Shown one piece after another: positions 1 through 6,920 of a stretch of 9,042 nucleotides of DNA. A model generated the notes under the pieces. That model ran no database searches. It saw only the letters and a program-made list of their open reading frames with translations, and was not told the origin of the DNA. The DNA is taken from contig CAZMSM010000077.1 in the NCBI GenBank assembly GCA_964568955.1, positions 1 to 9,042 on the forward strand, written 5' to 3'. The DNA comes from UBA1447 sp964568955. GTDB taxonomy: Bacteria; Bacillota; Clostridia; Oscillospirales; Acutalibacteraceae. The translations under genes and the position numbers were made by a program. Within the stretch, counting starts at the first letter, position 1. Each line of letters starts with the position of its first letter.

Positions 1-998
1 CAGTGGTAACGGGTGCCTCCGGGCATATTGGTTATGCACTTCTCAAAGAACTTCAAGCGAAGAAGGAAAACTTCCGGATTCTTATCCGCAGCAATAACAA
101 GATATTTGACGGCTTCTCTTGCGAGAGAGCTTTTGGCGATGTTACGGACCCCGAATCCTTGGAAAAGGCTTTTGAGGGGGCCGACACGGTGTACCATCTT
201 GCCGGCGTTATCGATCTCGGCACCGGCAACGATGATTGGACACGCGAGGTGAATGTTCAAGGCACCATCAATGTTGTGCAGGCATGCAAAAAGTGCGATG
301 TGCGTCGTTTGGTTTATGTGTCTTCCGTTGATATTTTAAAGCCCTTGCCGGGCAATGAAACGATGACCGAAGCAAACTGCTGCAATTTGAACGAAGTTAA
401 CGGTGGCATTTATGCCCAGACTAAAGCCGAGGCGACCCGCTATGTGCTCGACAATGCAGATGATAAATTAGAGGTTGTTGTGGTACTGCCCGGTGCCTGC
501 ATAGGCCCCTACGACTTTAAGGTATCCAGCGCCGGCAGGATAGTAAGGTTGATTATGCACTACGGAATTCCGGCTTCCATTGCCTTCGGTGCCTACAATT
601 TTGTGGATGTACGGGATGTGGCAAAGGGTATGATTGGGGCTGCCCATAAAGGCACAACAGGGGAATGCTATTTGCTTACAGGCGTAGTCGTTTCCGCAGA
701 TGAACTGATTCATTTGGTTGCTCAGAGTAGCGGTAGAAGAACACCGCGTGCCAAACTGCCGCTGTGGTTCGTTAAGCCTTTTGTCCCTTTAGCGGAAGTG
801 GTTTATAAAGTAACCGGGCAGACGCCTGTCTTTACGCGAACGTCTATTGATATAATCAATTGCAACTGCAACTTCAGTTATGGAAAAGCGGCGAATGACT
901 TCGGTTATAAGCCAATGAGTGCCAAACAATCCATTTCGGACACAGTGGCTTGGATTAAGTCGACGGAAGAAAAAACCCATAAAAAGAAAACAAAGTAG
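1..998 (+). CDS. Extended SDR, NAD-dependent epimerase/dehydratase family (5' partial)
   Basis: Probable NAD(P)-dependent oxidoreductase or epimerase of the extended short-chain dehydrogenase family, cytosolic. The visible 331 residues begin at GTG (position 3), directly in the Rossmann nucleotide-binding motif TGASGHIG (residues 3-10). The family normally has a few residues and a first beta strand before this, so the true start lies left of the window. Further family marks are VYHLAG (63-68), a catalytic Ser in VYVSSVD (107/108) and the catalytic pair YAQTK (Tyr137, Lys141). Length fits the dihydroflavonol-reductase/3-beta-HSD-like branch. The C-terminus is a lysine-rich tail. The substrate cannot be told from sequence; the GtrA gene 72 nt downstream, with no terminator between, suggests nucleotide-sugar or cell-surface glycan work (inference). 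Stop is TAG at 996-998. Confidence 0.88.
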   Translation, partial: VVTGASGHIGYALLKELQAKKENFRILIRSNNKIFDGFSCERAFGDVTDPESLEKAFEGADTVYHLAGVIDLGTGNDDWTREVNVQGTINVVQACKKCDVRRLVYVSSVDILKPLPGNETMTEANCCNLNEVNGGIYAQTKAEATRYVLDNADDKLEVVVVLPGACIGPYDFKVSSAGRIVRLIMHYGIPASIAFGAYNFVDVRDVAKGMIGAAHKGTTGECYLLTGVVVSADELIHLVAQSSGRRTPRAKLPLWFVKPFVPLAEVVYKVTGQTPVFTRTSIDIINCNCNFSYGKAANDFGYKPMSAKQSISDTVAWIKSTEEKTHKKKTK

Positions 999-1070
999 CG
1001 CTTGAAAGCTATTGCCCAAAACACAGGCTGGCGAAAGAACGGCTCAAATAAGTAAAATGGAGTACGGCAT

Positions 1071-1619
1071 ATGAAAGCACAAACCCTCAAGGCGAAAGGC
1101 AAGAACTTCGTTGATAAGCATGGTGAAGTATGGAAGTTTATTAAATGGGCAATTTTTACAGGTGTCGGGGCATCGGGGATTGAACTGATTGCGCATATGC
1201 TTCTGCTGAATTATGTGTTTGTTTCCTTGCAAGGTGTCCCGGTGACCAATGCGGTTTTGCTTTATATTAAGGTTTCGGATATCGGATATATGTACTCCTA
1301 CTTAATTTCCGCTACACTGGGTTATTCTATTGCCTTTGTACTCAACCGCAAACTGACATTCAAAGCGGACAGCAACCCGGTCGTAAGTGCGTTTTTTGCT
1401 ATTTTATTGATGATTTTCAATATATTTGCATGCACATGGATCGGCTCGGTTTTAAGCAGTATAACTGTTTCCTACCAATGGGGGAGCATCGGCGATGCCG
1501 TCACAAAAATTATATCGATGCTTATTCCCTCCTTATGGATATACCCCGCAAATCGATTCATTATTCACAGGAAAAAGAAGAACCTCGCAGCCGTTAAAGC
1601 GACAGCGCACAACGAATAA
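1071..1619 (+). CDS. GtrA-family membrane protein
   Basis: A small integral membrane protein of 182 residues that matches the GtrA family (PF04138). Members are linked to movement or transfer of lipid-linked sugars during surface polysaccharide or teichoic acid glycosylation. A basic N-terminus (1-22) is followed by four hydrophobic segments at about 23-50, 72-91, 103-127 and 142-160. Two family hallmarks are visible: NRKLTF after the second segment (92-97) and PANRF followed by basic residues after the fourth (159-163). The ATG is supported by TGGAG at 1058-1062 with an 8-nt spacer. It lies downstream of the SDR gene on the same strand and is followed by a strong terminator, so it is likely the last gene of that unit. 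The exact glycan pathway is not visible. Confidence 0.9.
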   Translation: MKAQTLKAKGKNFVDKHGEVWKFIKWAIFTGVGASGIELIAHMLLLNYVFVSLQGVPVTNAVLLYIKVSDIGYMYSYLISATLGYSIAFVLNRKLTFKADSNPVVSAFFAILLMIFNIFACTWIGSVLSSITVSYQWGSIGDAVTKIISMLIPSLWIYPANRFIIHRKKKNLAAVKATAHNE

Positions 1620-1643
1620 AAAATACAATAAAAAACACATAAC

Positions 1644-1675
1644 AAAAGCCGCAGAAAGGAATCTGCGGCTTTTTT
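1644..1675 (+). terminator. Intrinsic terminator after the GtrA gene
   Basis: A perfect 12-bp inverted repeat (AAAAGCCGCAGA at 1644-1655 and TCTGCGGCTTTT at 1662-1673) with a 6-nt loop AAGGAA runs into a T tract ending at 1675. It lies 25 nt after the GtrA stop. The A-rich left arm gives a T-rich end on the other strand too, so it may also stop the convergent minus-strand gene that ends at 1723. Confidence 0.93.
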
Positions 1676-1722
1676 GAATGCTTTGTTCGATTGGCTTGTG
1701 TTCGTGGCGTTTTGCCCGACGG

Positions 1723-2625
1723 CTAGTCTTCTATTTTTTCAACAATAGCATCTTCCGAACCGGGTTCTTTGACTACTCTGATGCCGGCTTCAACCAATGC
1801 GTTTTCGATTGCCACGGCTGCTTCTTGTTCTGTCACATGTAGTTGCAGTGCGAGCACATCAATCCCTGCATCTACCGCAGCAAAATACTCTTCAGACGGA
1901 ATGCCGCAGATATAGGTTTGCTTGTATTTTACTTCAATACCAACATTGCCGATGATGGCGTTGATAAGAATAACGACCGCAAAAGCACCCATTAAAACGA
2001 AGATACCGAATTCGAGTTCGCCACTGTAGGTGCCCGGGAAGAGTTCGGCGAAAGAGCTGTTGAATTTTGTAAACATAATGGTTGCTGCCCCTGTAAGAAC
2101 AAGGCCCATGGATGAGAGTGTTATATTGCGGGCAATCCCTTTTGGGGAGGCGGAAAGGAACAGCAGTACCAGTGAGGCAAGCGAAACCACCGCTGCCAGT
2201 AGCATACAAACCAAAGCGGCGAAGAACATGGTGAAGGGCCCCCCGACGATATCGGACCCCATTAGTTCGAACAATGCCCCAAAGTCCAGCTCCGCGACTT
2301 TCATACCGACTTTAATGATGCTGACGTTGACCGCTTGATCAATATAAGGTGCTTTGATGAAAATTTTTGCCCAGGGTAAAAACAGACAGGCGATGGGCAA
2401 AATAGTAATAATAATTCTTGCTATGGCAAGCTTTGAACCGATGAAAGACGCTTTAAGCCTGTCAAACTTTTTTTGAAAATGGGAATGTTCAGCTTCGGCT
2501 TTGTTGGCATCGGCAAGCAGACGTTCCTCCATACCGTAATAAACCAGGTTCACTCCGCAATTCGGACAGTTCGGTCTCCAATCAATCAACCTTAAGTGGT
2601 GATCGCACTTGGGGCATTTTGCCAT
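1723..2625 (-). CDS. Zinc-ribbon multi-pass membrane protein of unknown function
   Basis: I do not recognise a named family for this 300-residue protein. It starts with a short zinc ribbon: Cys4-x2-Cys7 and Cys20-x2-Cys23. A charged, probably helical stretch follows (about 33-62), then about four hydrophobic membrane segments (about 65-86, 130-157, 167-187, 206-228). The acidic, soluble C-terminal part (230-300) could be a small alpha/beta domain. With the ribbon inside, the N- and C-terminal parts would both be cytoplasmic. The start is firm: AGGAGG at 2633-2638 lies 7 nt before the ATG. It appears to be a single-gene unit with its own promoter. Zinc-ribbon membrane proteins of this layout are common in Firmicutes and mostly uncharacterised; sensing, scaffolding or stress roles would be guesses. 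Confidence 0.82.
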   Translation of the reverse strand: MAKCPKCDHHLRLIDWRPNCPNCGVNLVYYGMEERLLADANKAEAEHSHFQKKFDRLKASFIGSKLAIARIIITILPIACLFLPWAKIFIKAPYIDQAVNVSIIKVGMKVAELDFGALFELMGSDIVGGPFTMFFAALVCMLLAAVVSLASLVLLFLSASPKGIARNITLSSMGLVLTGAATIMFTKFNSSFAELFPGTYSGELEFGIFVLMGAFAVVILINAIIGNVGIEVKYKQTYICGIPSEEYFAAVDAGIDVLALQLHVTEQEAAVAIENALVEAGIRVVKEPGSEDAIVEKIED

Positions 2626-2670
2626 AATTCTTCCTCCTGTGTCATTAATAAGATGTTGAAAAACAACAAA

Positions 2671-2700
2671 CCTATACTGTAAAATACTTTAACATAACAA
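2671..2700 (-). promoter_or_regulatory. Possible sigma-A promoter for the zinc-ribbon gene
   Basis: On the minus strand TTGTTA (2695-2700) and TATAGG (2671-2676) are separated by 18 nt. Both match the consensus only in part. The site lies about 45 nt upstream of the ATG in an AT-rich gap. Confidence 0.45.
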
Positions 2701-2815
2701 CCGTTCAAATGCAAGAAGATTATGCGTGTTTAAAACAAAGTGCACACAAAATCTATTTTTTATTTGTTATTTGTTTATTATTTGGCATCGCTAGCCCTAT
2801 GATTTGCCTAAATGC

Positions 2816-4261
2816 TTACTTCTCTGCGTCCTCGGCAAGCATCTCGCGGCGTTTGGCAAGGTCGTTGAGCATCCTTTGCTGCTTATCCCCAACAAGGTCG
2901 TAAAAGAAGATGGGGATGATTGAAAAAAGCCCGAGCAGTGTGGGAACAATGGTGTTCATAGCGAAAATACGGAACTTGACGGCGTCTGTTTGAGGGATTA
3001 TCGCATTGGAATGGGAGGTTTTATACCCAATGACGGAAATAAGCAAAGCCCCCAGCGAGCGAGAAACAGCGCCGTTTAACTTGCCGATTAGCGTCAGTAC
3101 AGAAAAGCTCATCCCCTCAGAGCGCTGGCCGGTTGTCCATTCCATGTAATCTACCGAATCGGCAATCATTTCCGTAGGGACAACCGAATTTACGCCGCTA
3201 AAAATACCGCTAATGGTACTTCGTATCATCATCACCGGTATCATAAAACGAATATCCGCATATCTCTTGATACTAAAGAGGAACATTAAGATATTAAGCG
3301 CGTCATTTACCAGTTTGCTACCGATTACAATTTGTTTGTTGTTGTACCTTGCTTTTATTTTGGTAATAAAAGCAAAGCTGAAAAGTGAAATAATCGCACC
3401 GGGGATACCAATGACGATTGCCGCGGAAGCCGAGCCGAGCACATCGATAAAATAATACGTCCCAAAGATGCCGCCAATGCCACCCAGTGAGCCCAGCAGG
3501 TTTTGGAGGATGATTAGTTTAAGCGGTGGGTTTTGTGTAATGCATTCGTAGCAGCCCTTGAGCTTGGGTGCTTCAACGGATTGCACGACTCTTTCTTTGA
3601 CGAATATGCCGGCAAGGGAAAACAAGGCCATACCGATAATGCCCCCGGTAACACCGGCAATAAAGAAGATTTGCTTGATGCTCGTACCAATCACATTGCT
3701 TTCGGTAAGGTCTATTAAAATTGGAATAATAACAGTCGGAATACCGCCGATAATACCGGATATCAAGCGGGCGGAGGTAATCGCACGGGTTCTGTCCGCA
3801 GGGCTTGGAGAGATAGCCGCGGCCATGCCCCAAAATGGCACATCGCTCATGGTGTACAAAAATTCCCAAACAAAATAGGTGACAACCATGTAGATAATCT
3901 TGGATGGCGCCCTGGGACTGGGATCGTGTAAAAACATCGGGCCGGCAAAAAAGAAAACGGTCGCCAACGCCATGGGGATGGGTACACCAAGCAGGTAGGG
4001 ACGCAGTTTACCAAACCTTGTTCTGGTTCTGTCCACCACAGACCCCATGAGCGGGTCGTTAATGGTGTCCCAAACGCCCTCCAACAAAAGCATTGTCGCG
4101 ACTATTTTGGGGTCAATGTTGAAAATATTGACATAAAAATAAGTCAGGTAGGACACGAGCAGTGAAAAACTCAAACACTGCCCGCCGTTTGCGACACCGA
4201 AAACGATGTTCTCTTTAAACCCGACATAGCGACGATTGGGATCTATGAAATGCTGTTCCAT
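2816..4261 (-). CDS. GPH/MelB-type MFS sugar-cation symporter
   Basis: A 481-residue inner-membrane transporter of the glycoside-pentoside-hexuronide:cation symporter family (the MelB group of the MFS). It would import a sugar or glycoside with Na+ or H+. The family signature is clear in helix II and the following loop: WDTINDPLMG (64-73), where Asp65 and Asp69 occupy the places of the cation-binding aspartates of MelB, then the basic loop DRTRTRFGKLRP (77-88). About twelve hydrophobic segments follow and the length is normal. AGGTGG lies about 7 nt before the ATG. The gene starts 30 nt after the SDR reductase stop and is the last of a three-gene operon. No clear T-tailed hairpin is seen in the AT-rich gap after its stop (2641-2815). 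The substrate cannot be deduced. Confidence 0.93.
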   Translation of the reverse strand: MEQHFIDPNRRYVGFKENIVFGVANGGQCLSFSLLVSYLTYFYVNIFNIDPKIVATMLLLEGVWDTINDPLMGSVVDRTRTRFGKLRPYLLGVPIPMALATVFFFAGPMFLHDPSPRAPSKIIYMVVTYFVWEFLYTMSDVPFWGMAAAISPSPADRTRAITSARLISGIIGGIPTVIIPILIDLTESNVIGTSIKQIFFIAGVTGGIIGMALFSLAGIFVKERVVQSVEAPKLKGCYECITQNPPLKLIILQNLLGSLGGIGGIFGTYYFIDVLGSASAAIVIGIPGAIISLFSFAFITKIKARYNNKQIVIGSKLVNDALNILMFLFSIKRYADIRFMIPVMMIRSTISGIFSGVNSVVPTEMIADSVDYMEWTTGQRSEGMSFSVLTLIGKLNGAVSRSLGALLISVIGYKTSHSNAIIPQTDAVKFRIFAMNTIVPTLLGLFSIIPIFFYDLVGDKQQRMLNDLAKRREMLAEDAEK

Positions 4262-4291
4262 GCGGTCCCACCTTATCCTGAAATTTTAAGC

Positions 4292-5023
4292 TCAGTTAAA
4301 TCCACCGTCAACACCAATGACTTGCCCGGTTATAAAGTCTGCCTTTTCACTTGCCAAAAAAAGAATAATCTCCGCAACATCCTCGGGGCTACCGAGCCTG
4401 CCCAAGGGTGTATCGTTGATCAAGCTCTCCATGGTTTCCGGACTAAAATCGGCATTCATTGCCGTGGCAATAATACCGGGTGTTATGCAGTTAACTTGAA
4501 TATTAGAAGGGGCGACCTCTTTCGCAAGTGCCTTTGTCATGCCGATGATCCCGGCTTTTGCCGCAGAATAGTGAACCTCGCACGAAGCACCGGATACGCC
4601 CCAGACAGAGGAAATGTTAATAATCTTGCCTTTTTTTTGATGCACCATATAGGGTAAAGCCTTTTGGCAACAGTTAAAACATCCCTTGACACTCACGCCA
4701 AACATTTCATCAAAATCTGCCTGGGTGATGTCCGTAAAAAGCTTTTGCTGGGCGATGCCCGCATTGTTGACCAACACATTGACCCCACCGAACGCCGCCG
4801 CGCAACGCGCAAACATGGCGGCAACCTGCGCCTCGTCGGCCACATCTGCTTGAATGGCCAATGCAGTGCCGCCCCCGGCGCAAATCTCCGCCTCAAGAGC
4901 CGCAGCCGCGTCTTTTGAATGACGGTAATTGATGATGACGTTGAACCCTTCGCGCGCAAAAAAGCGGGCAGCAGCGCTTCCGATGCCGCCCGCAGCGCCT
5001 GTAACAAGTGCTGTTTTACTCAT
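4292..5023 (-). CDS. SDR oxidoreductase, FabG-like / EF-P 5-aminopentanone reductase-like
   Basis: A 243-residue classical short-chain dehydrogenase, cytosolic, probably NADP(H)-dependent. Visible motifs are TGAAGGIG (8-15), an acidic D60 before VADEAQV, NNAG (86-89), ISS (137-139) with catalytic Ser139, and YSAAK (Tyr152, Lys156). It ends in the family-typical GVDGGF. Two readings are possible: a 3-oxoacyl-ACP reductase (FabG) or the YmfI-type reductase that forms 5-aminopentanol on EF-P. Segments such as NNAGIAQQKLFTDIT and GASCEVHYSAAKAGIIG resemble, from memory, clostridial proteins annotated with the second function. The Asn of the catalytic tetrad (usual motif N-x-K-G) is Ser111 here. 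No fatty-acid or EF-P genes are adjacent. GAGG (5029-5032) lies 5 nt before the ATG. It sits between a lipoprotein and a sugar symporter in one operon. Confidence 0.85.
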   Translation of the reverse strand: MSKTALVTGAAGGIGSAAARFFAREGFNVIINYRHSKDAAAALEAEICAGGGTALAIQADVADEAQVAAMFARCAAAFGGVNVLVNNAGIAQQKLFTDITQADFDEMFGVSVKGCFNCCQKALPYMVHQKKGKIINISSVWGVSGASCEVHYSAAKAGIIGMTKALAKEVAPSNIQVNCITPGIIATAMNADFSPETMESLINDTPLGRLGSPEDVAEIILFLASEKADFITGQVIGVDGGFN

Positions 5024-5050
5024 AATATCCTCAAAGTGCCTTCGAAAATT

Positions 5051-5986
5051 CTAACCCAAAAGACCGGTCAAGTTTTCCAAGTCTTTTTCACTAATCTCTT
5101 TGTAGCCGGCTGGGATGTTGAAAACCTTTTCGTCGAACTTATCGGAAATCTCAATGTTTTCCATAAACACTTTGGAGCCGTCGTCACTGATTTGTTCGAT
5201 GCGTTTGAGTTTACCTTGATTAAAATAAAACTTGATCGTTGAATCGCTGCTTCGGTATTCCTCACAAATGTATTCGACACCTTTGTAGGTAACCTTTGTT
5301 GTTTTAATATATTTCATGTCCGACGTGTCCGAAATACCGGAAAAATCAAACATAGCGTCATACTCACCCGCTTGGTCAGCGGGAATCGGAACATAGCCTT
5401 TTAGAACGCCAAGGATCGAAATCAGCAAGTAATTACCTTTTTCGTTATTCAAAACGCTCATTTTGGCAAGCCCCGAACCCAGTCCCAGACCGGCTCCGCC
5501 CATAGATAATTCAATAAGGCTCTTTTTGCCCGAAACATAGATGGCCGCCGGCATAGTCTGCTTTGAACCGTCCATGTCAATTTGTGCATTGAACTTAATG
5601 CTGTATTTTTTGCCTTTTAAGATGTTGCCCAAAGAGCTGTCAAGCAGGGGTTTTACCGGTTCGCCACTAGCAGTTGTGGTAACTTCCACTTTCGTCCCGG
5701 TGGGCATGGTCTCATCGGAGATCAAGGAGACCTCTTGTGTCGTATCGCCACTTATAGACTCGCCAACCTTTTTGGTGACCGTTTCACCCTTCTCATTGGT
5801 GACCGGCTCACCCTGGGCATCCGTGACAATTTCCGTCGCATCTTCGCCGGTTGTGGAGTCCTCAGTTTGGCCGGCTATCGTTGTAGACCCGCCTTTTGTA
5901 GGAAGGGTATCGTCATCCTTCTTGCATGCGCCGAGTGAAAAAACCAACGCAAAAACCATGAACACACATAAAAGTTTTTTTATCAT
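5051..5986 (-). CDS. Secreted lipoprotein with Thr-rich linker and LolA/LppX-like C-terminal part
   Basis: An exported, lipid-anchored protein of unknown function, 311 residues from the ATG at 5986. This start gives a textbook lipoprotein signal: basic MIKK, a hydrophobic core (5-17) and lipobox LGAC with the lipidated Cys21. AAGGAA precedes it by about 6-8 nt. A longer in-frame start at 6058 would bury the signal peptide and is rejected. Residues 22-115 form a Thr/Asp/Glu/Gly-rich linker with a short 8-residue repeat. Residues about 116-311 look like a beta-rich domain (alternating strands such as KYSIKFNAQIDMDG and GVEYICEEY). It loosely recalls the LolA/LppX fold of Gram-positive lipoproteins, a weak structural guess. 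It is first in the operon with the SDR reductase (27 nt downstream) and the GPH symporter. Confidence 0.85.
   Translation of the reverse strand: MIKKLLCVFMVFALVFSLGACKKDDDTLPTKGGSTTIAGQTEDSTTGEDATEIVTDAQGEPVTNEKGETVTKKVGESISGDTTQEVSLISDETMPTGTKVEVTTTASGEPVKPLLDSSLGNILKGKKYSIKFNAQIDMDGSKQTMPAAIYVSGKKSLIELSMGGAGLGLGSGLAKMSVLNNEKGNYLLISILGVLKGYVPIPADQAGEYDAMFDFSGISDTSDMKYIKTTKVTYKGVEYICEEYRSSDSTIKFYFNQGKLKRIEQISDDGSKVFMENIEISDKFDEKVFNIPAGYKEISEKDLENLTGLLG
5756..5827 (-). repeat. Three 8-residue repeats in the lipoprotein linker
   Basis: Residues 54-77 read VTDAQGEP, VTNEKGET, VTKKVGES: a period of 8 with pattern V-T-x-x-x-G-E-x. A related VTTTASGEP occurs at residues 102-110. This is likely a flexible wall-spanning spacer grown by short duplication. 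Confidence 0.7.
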
Positions 5987-6111
5987 GAAAAATTCCTTTC
6001 CTTGCACCGCAAAATCTTTATCATTGTTACCCGCGTGCGGTAAGCCGGGCAACATCAATCGACGGCAACGGCAAAAGCTGTATTGCGTTGAGCCATCGAC
6101 TGAGTAAATTA
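5987..6111 (-). other. Untranslated leader of the lipoprotein operon
   Basis: About 120 nt separate the predicted transcription start (near 6105) from the lipoprotein ATG. Apart from the ribosome binding site and a short inverted repeat TTACC...GGTAA (6027-6031/6039-6043), I see no riboswitch, leader peptide or attenuator that I can name. With the promoters and spacer up to the tRNA, this makes a gene-free stretch of about 310 nt. Confidence 0.45.
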
Positions 6112-6140
6112 AGAATACACTATTTGTCCAATTAAATCAA
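6112..6140 (-). promoter_or_regulatory. Sigma-A promoter of the lipoprotein-SDR-symporter operon
   Basis: On the minus strand TTGATT (6135-6140) and TATTCT (6112-6117) are 17 nt apart. Each matches the consensus at four of six positions in an AT-rich setting. No other good candidate lies upstream of the lipoprotein. Confidence 0.65.
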
Positions 6141-6236
6141 GGTTTTAAAAGTGAATTTATTGTGACCGAAAACAAAGGGGAAAAGCCATCCCGACATCAA
6201 TATCGAGAAATAAAAAATCAAAAGTTACAAAAAGCC

Positions 6237-6265
6237 TTGCAAAAACAGTAAGACTTACTTATAAT
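6237..6265 (+). promoter_or_regulatory. Promoter of the tRNA-Thr gene
   Basis: TTGCAA (6237-6242) and a perfect TATAAT (6260-6265) have the ideal 17-nt spacer. Transcription would start near 6272, giving a 5' leader of about 28 nt before the tRNA for RNase P to remove. Confidence 0.82.
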
Positions 6266-6299
6266 GATGTCTGTCGCACAAAAGCTCACAATTCAATAG

Positions 6300-6374
6300 G
6301 CTACTGTGGCTCAATGGTAGAGCAGCTCATTCGTAATGAGCAGGTTGTCAGTTCGATTCTGACCAGTAGCTCCA
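6300..6374 (+). tRNA. tRNA-Thr (anticodon CGU)
   Basis: A complete 75-nt cloverleaf. The acceptor GCTACTG pairs perfectly with CAGTAGC, the D stem is GCTC/GAGC, and the anticodon stem is GCTCA/TGAGC with loop TTCGTAA, so the anticodon is CGT and reads ACG (Thr). The variable loop has 5 nt. The T stem is GTCAG/CTGAC with loop TTCGATT. The discriminator base is T, and the CCA end is encoded. It has its own promoter and terminator and so is a single-gene unit. It abuts the AT-rich toxin-antitoxin cassette, and tRNA genes are common landing sites for islands, but no second copy of its 3' end is visible in the window. Confidence 0.98.
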
Positions 6375-6377
6375 CAG

Positions 6378-6411
6378 AAACCCTTGAAGCGCATAGTTTT
6401 GAGGGTTTTTT
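6378..6411 (+). terminator. Terminator of the tRNA-Thr gene
   Basis: The arms AAACCCTTGAA (6378-6388) and TTGTTGAGGGTTT-like 6398-6408 pair as an 11-bp stem that includes two G-U pairs, with a 9-nt loop, and run into T6 (6406-6411). It starts 3 nt after the encoded CCA. Confidence 0.85.
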
Positions 6412-6428
6412 ATAGTACAAGTGTAACG

Positions 6429-6476
6429 AAAAAACCCACTCATGTAAAACCGGGAAGGTTTGACACAGTGGGTTTT
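6429..6476 (-). terminator. Terminator of the hicA-hicB-secB-like cassette
   Basis: A 10-bp perfect inverted repeat (AAAACCCACT at 6431-6440, AGTGGGTTTT at 6467-6476) encloses an inner imperfect stem AAACC/GGTTT. On the minus strand it runs into T6 (6434-6429), 3 nt after the last stop codon of the cassette. It faces the tRNA terminator, so the two units are insulated from each other. Confidence 0.88.
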
Positions 6477-6479
6477 GCC

Positions 6480-6920
6480 TTAATGATTTTGCTTTGGTAA
6501 ATCTAAAACTAATAAAGGTGGAGTTACAATCGGGACTACCGTTCCTAATTGAACAGAGATTTCCGAAATAATAAGCGAAATTTTTGACATACATCCGGCA
6601 GTGAAGAATTCTGACTCCTTTTTTATCATTTCATCCAGTGCATCTCGATCAATTAATGTGTGAACATCTGTATAAGGCTTTATATATGTAAAGCCAATGT
6701 CAAATGCAGCTATTATTGAAAAGTAGTTTTCGGTATCGGAAGTAATGGTTCTCGAGAATTCAATTGTAAAGCCCGCCCGGTCTTCTTTGACAAGGTTGTA
6801 TGCGTCTTTCTGTGCCAAAGATGCTTTTTTTTCATAATTAGAATAATCATTCGCATCAAAGAGAATTTTTTTTAACGTGACGGTTCTTTTTTTATTTATG
6901 TTTTTTCTGAAATCATTCAC
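6480..6920 (-). CDS. SecB-like chaperone, third gene of the HicAB cassette
   Basis: A soluble cytosolic protein of about 146 residues. In numbering from a possible upstream TTG at 6929, strands at about 53-62 and 68-82, an acidic stretch (91-108), an amphipathic helix (113-130) and the ending GTVVPIVTPPLL (129-140) fit the SecB-like fold. In SecB a long helix likewise precedes a G-x-x-P-x-x-x-x-P segment. This is pattern recognition without a search. In toxin-antitoxin-chaperone systems a SecB homologue folds and protects the antitoxin from proteases. Firmicutes usually have no SecB for export, which favours a dedicated chaperone. I prefer GTG at 6920, with AAAGGGG 9 nt upstream; TTG at 6929 would touch that site. 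The start overlaps the hicB stop by 8 nt, implying translational coupling. The cassette is visibly AT-richer than its neighbours. Confidence 0.65.
   Translation of the reverse strand: MNDFRKNINKKRTVTLKKILFDANDYSNYEKKASLAQKDAYNLVKEDRAGFTIEFSRTITSDTENYFSIIAAFDIGFTYIKPYTDVHTLIDRDALDEMIKKESEFFTAGCMSKISLIISEISVQLGTVVPIVTPPLLVLDLPKQNH

Noticed and set aside
2775..2815. Possible terminator hairpin after the GPH symporter (TTTAGGCA...TGCCAAA)
   Set aside because: The stem is short and bulged, the loop is about 17 nt, and no T tract follows on the minus strand.
4250..4918. Plus-strand open frames opposite the SDR reductase
   Set aside because: The minus-strand SDR has all family motifs over its full length; the opposite frames have none and lack ribosome sites.
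6027..6043. TTACC...GGTAA inverted repeat in the lipoprotein leader
   Set aside because: Five-base arms with a 7-nt centre are too weak to call an operator or riboswitch.
5987..6058. Longer N-terminus for the lipoprotein starting at 6058
   Set aside because: It would place 24 polar residues before a clear lipoprotein signal peptide, and the ribosome site fits the ATG at 5986.
5541..6107. 188-codon open frame on the plus strand opposite the lipoprotein
   Set aside because: It is a shadow of the lipoprotein's Thr-rich linker, with a composition typical of antisense frames and no family likeness.
6340..6374. Attachment-site repeat of the tRNA 3' end
   Set aside because: I looked for a second copy of the T-arm/acceptor end downstream of the cassette and saw none, and no integrase gene is present.
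6301..6594. Open frame on the minus strand across the tRNA ending in a peptide rich in Ser, Cys and Arg
   Set aside because: It is the antisense of the tRNA-Thr and of the end of the SecB-like gene. Such tRNA-antisense peptides are a known annotation artefact, and there is no ribosome site.
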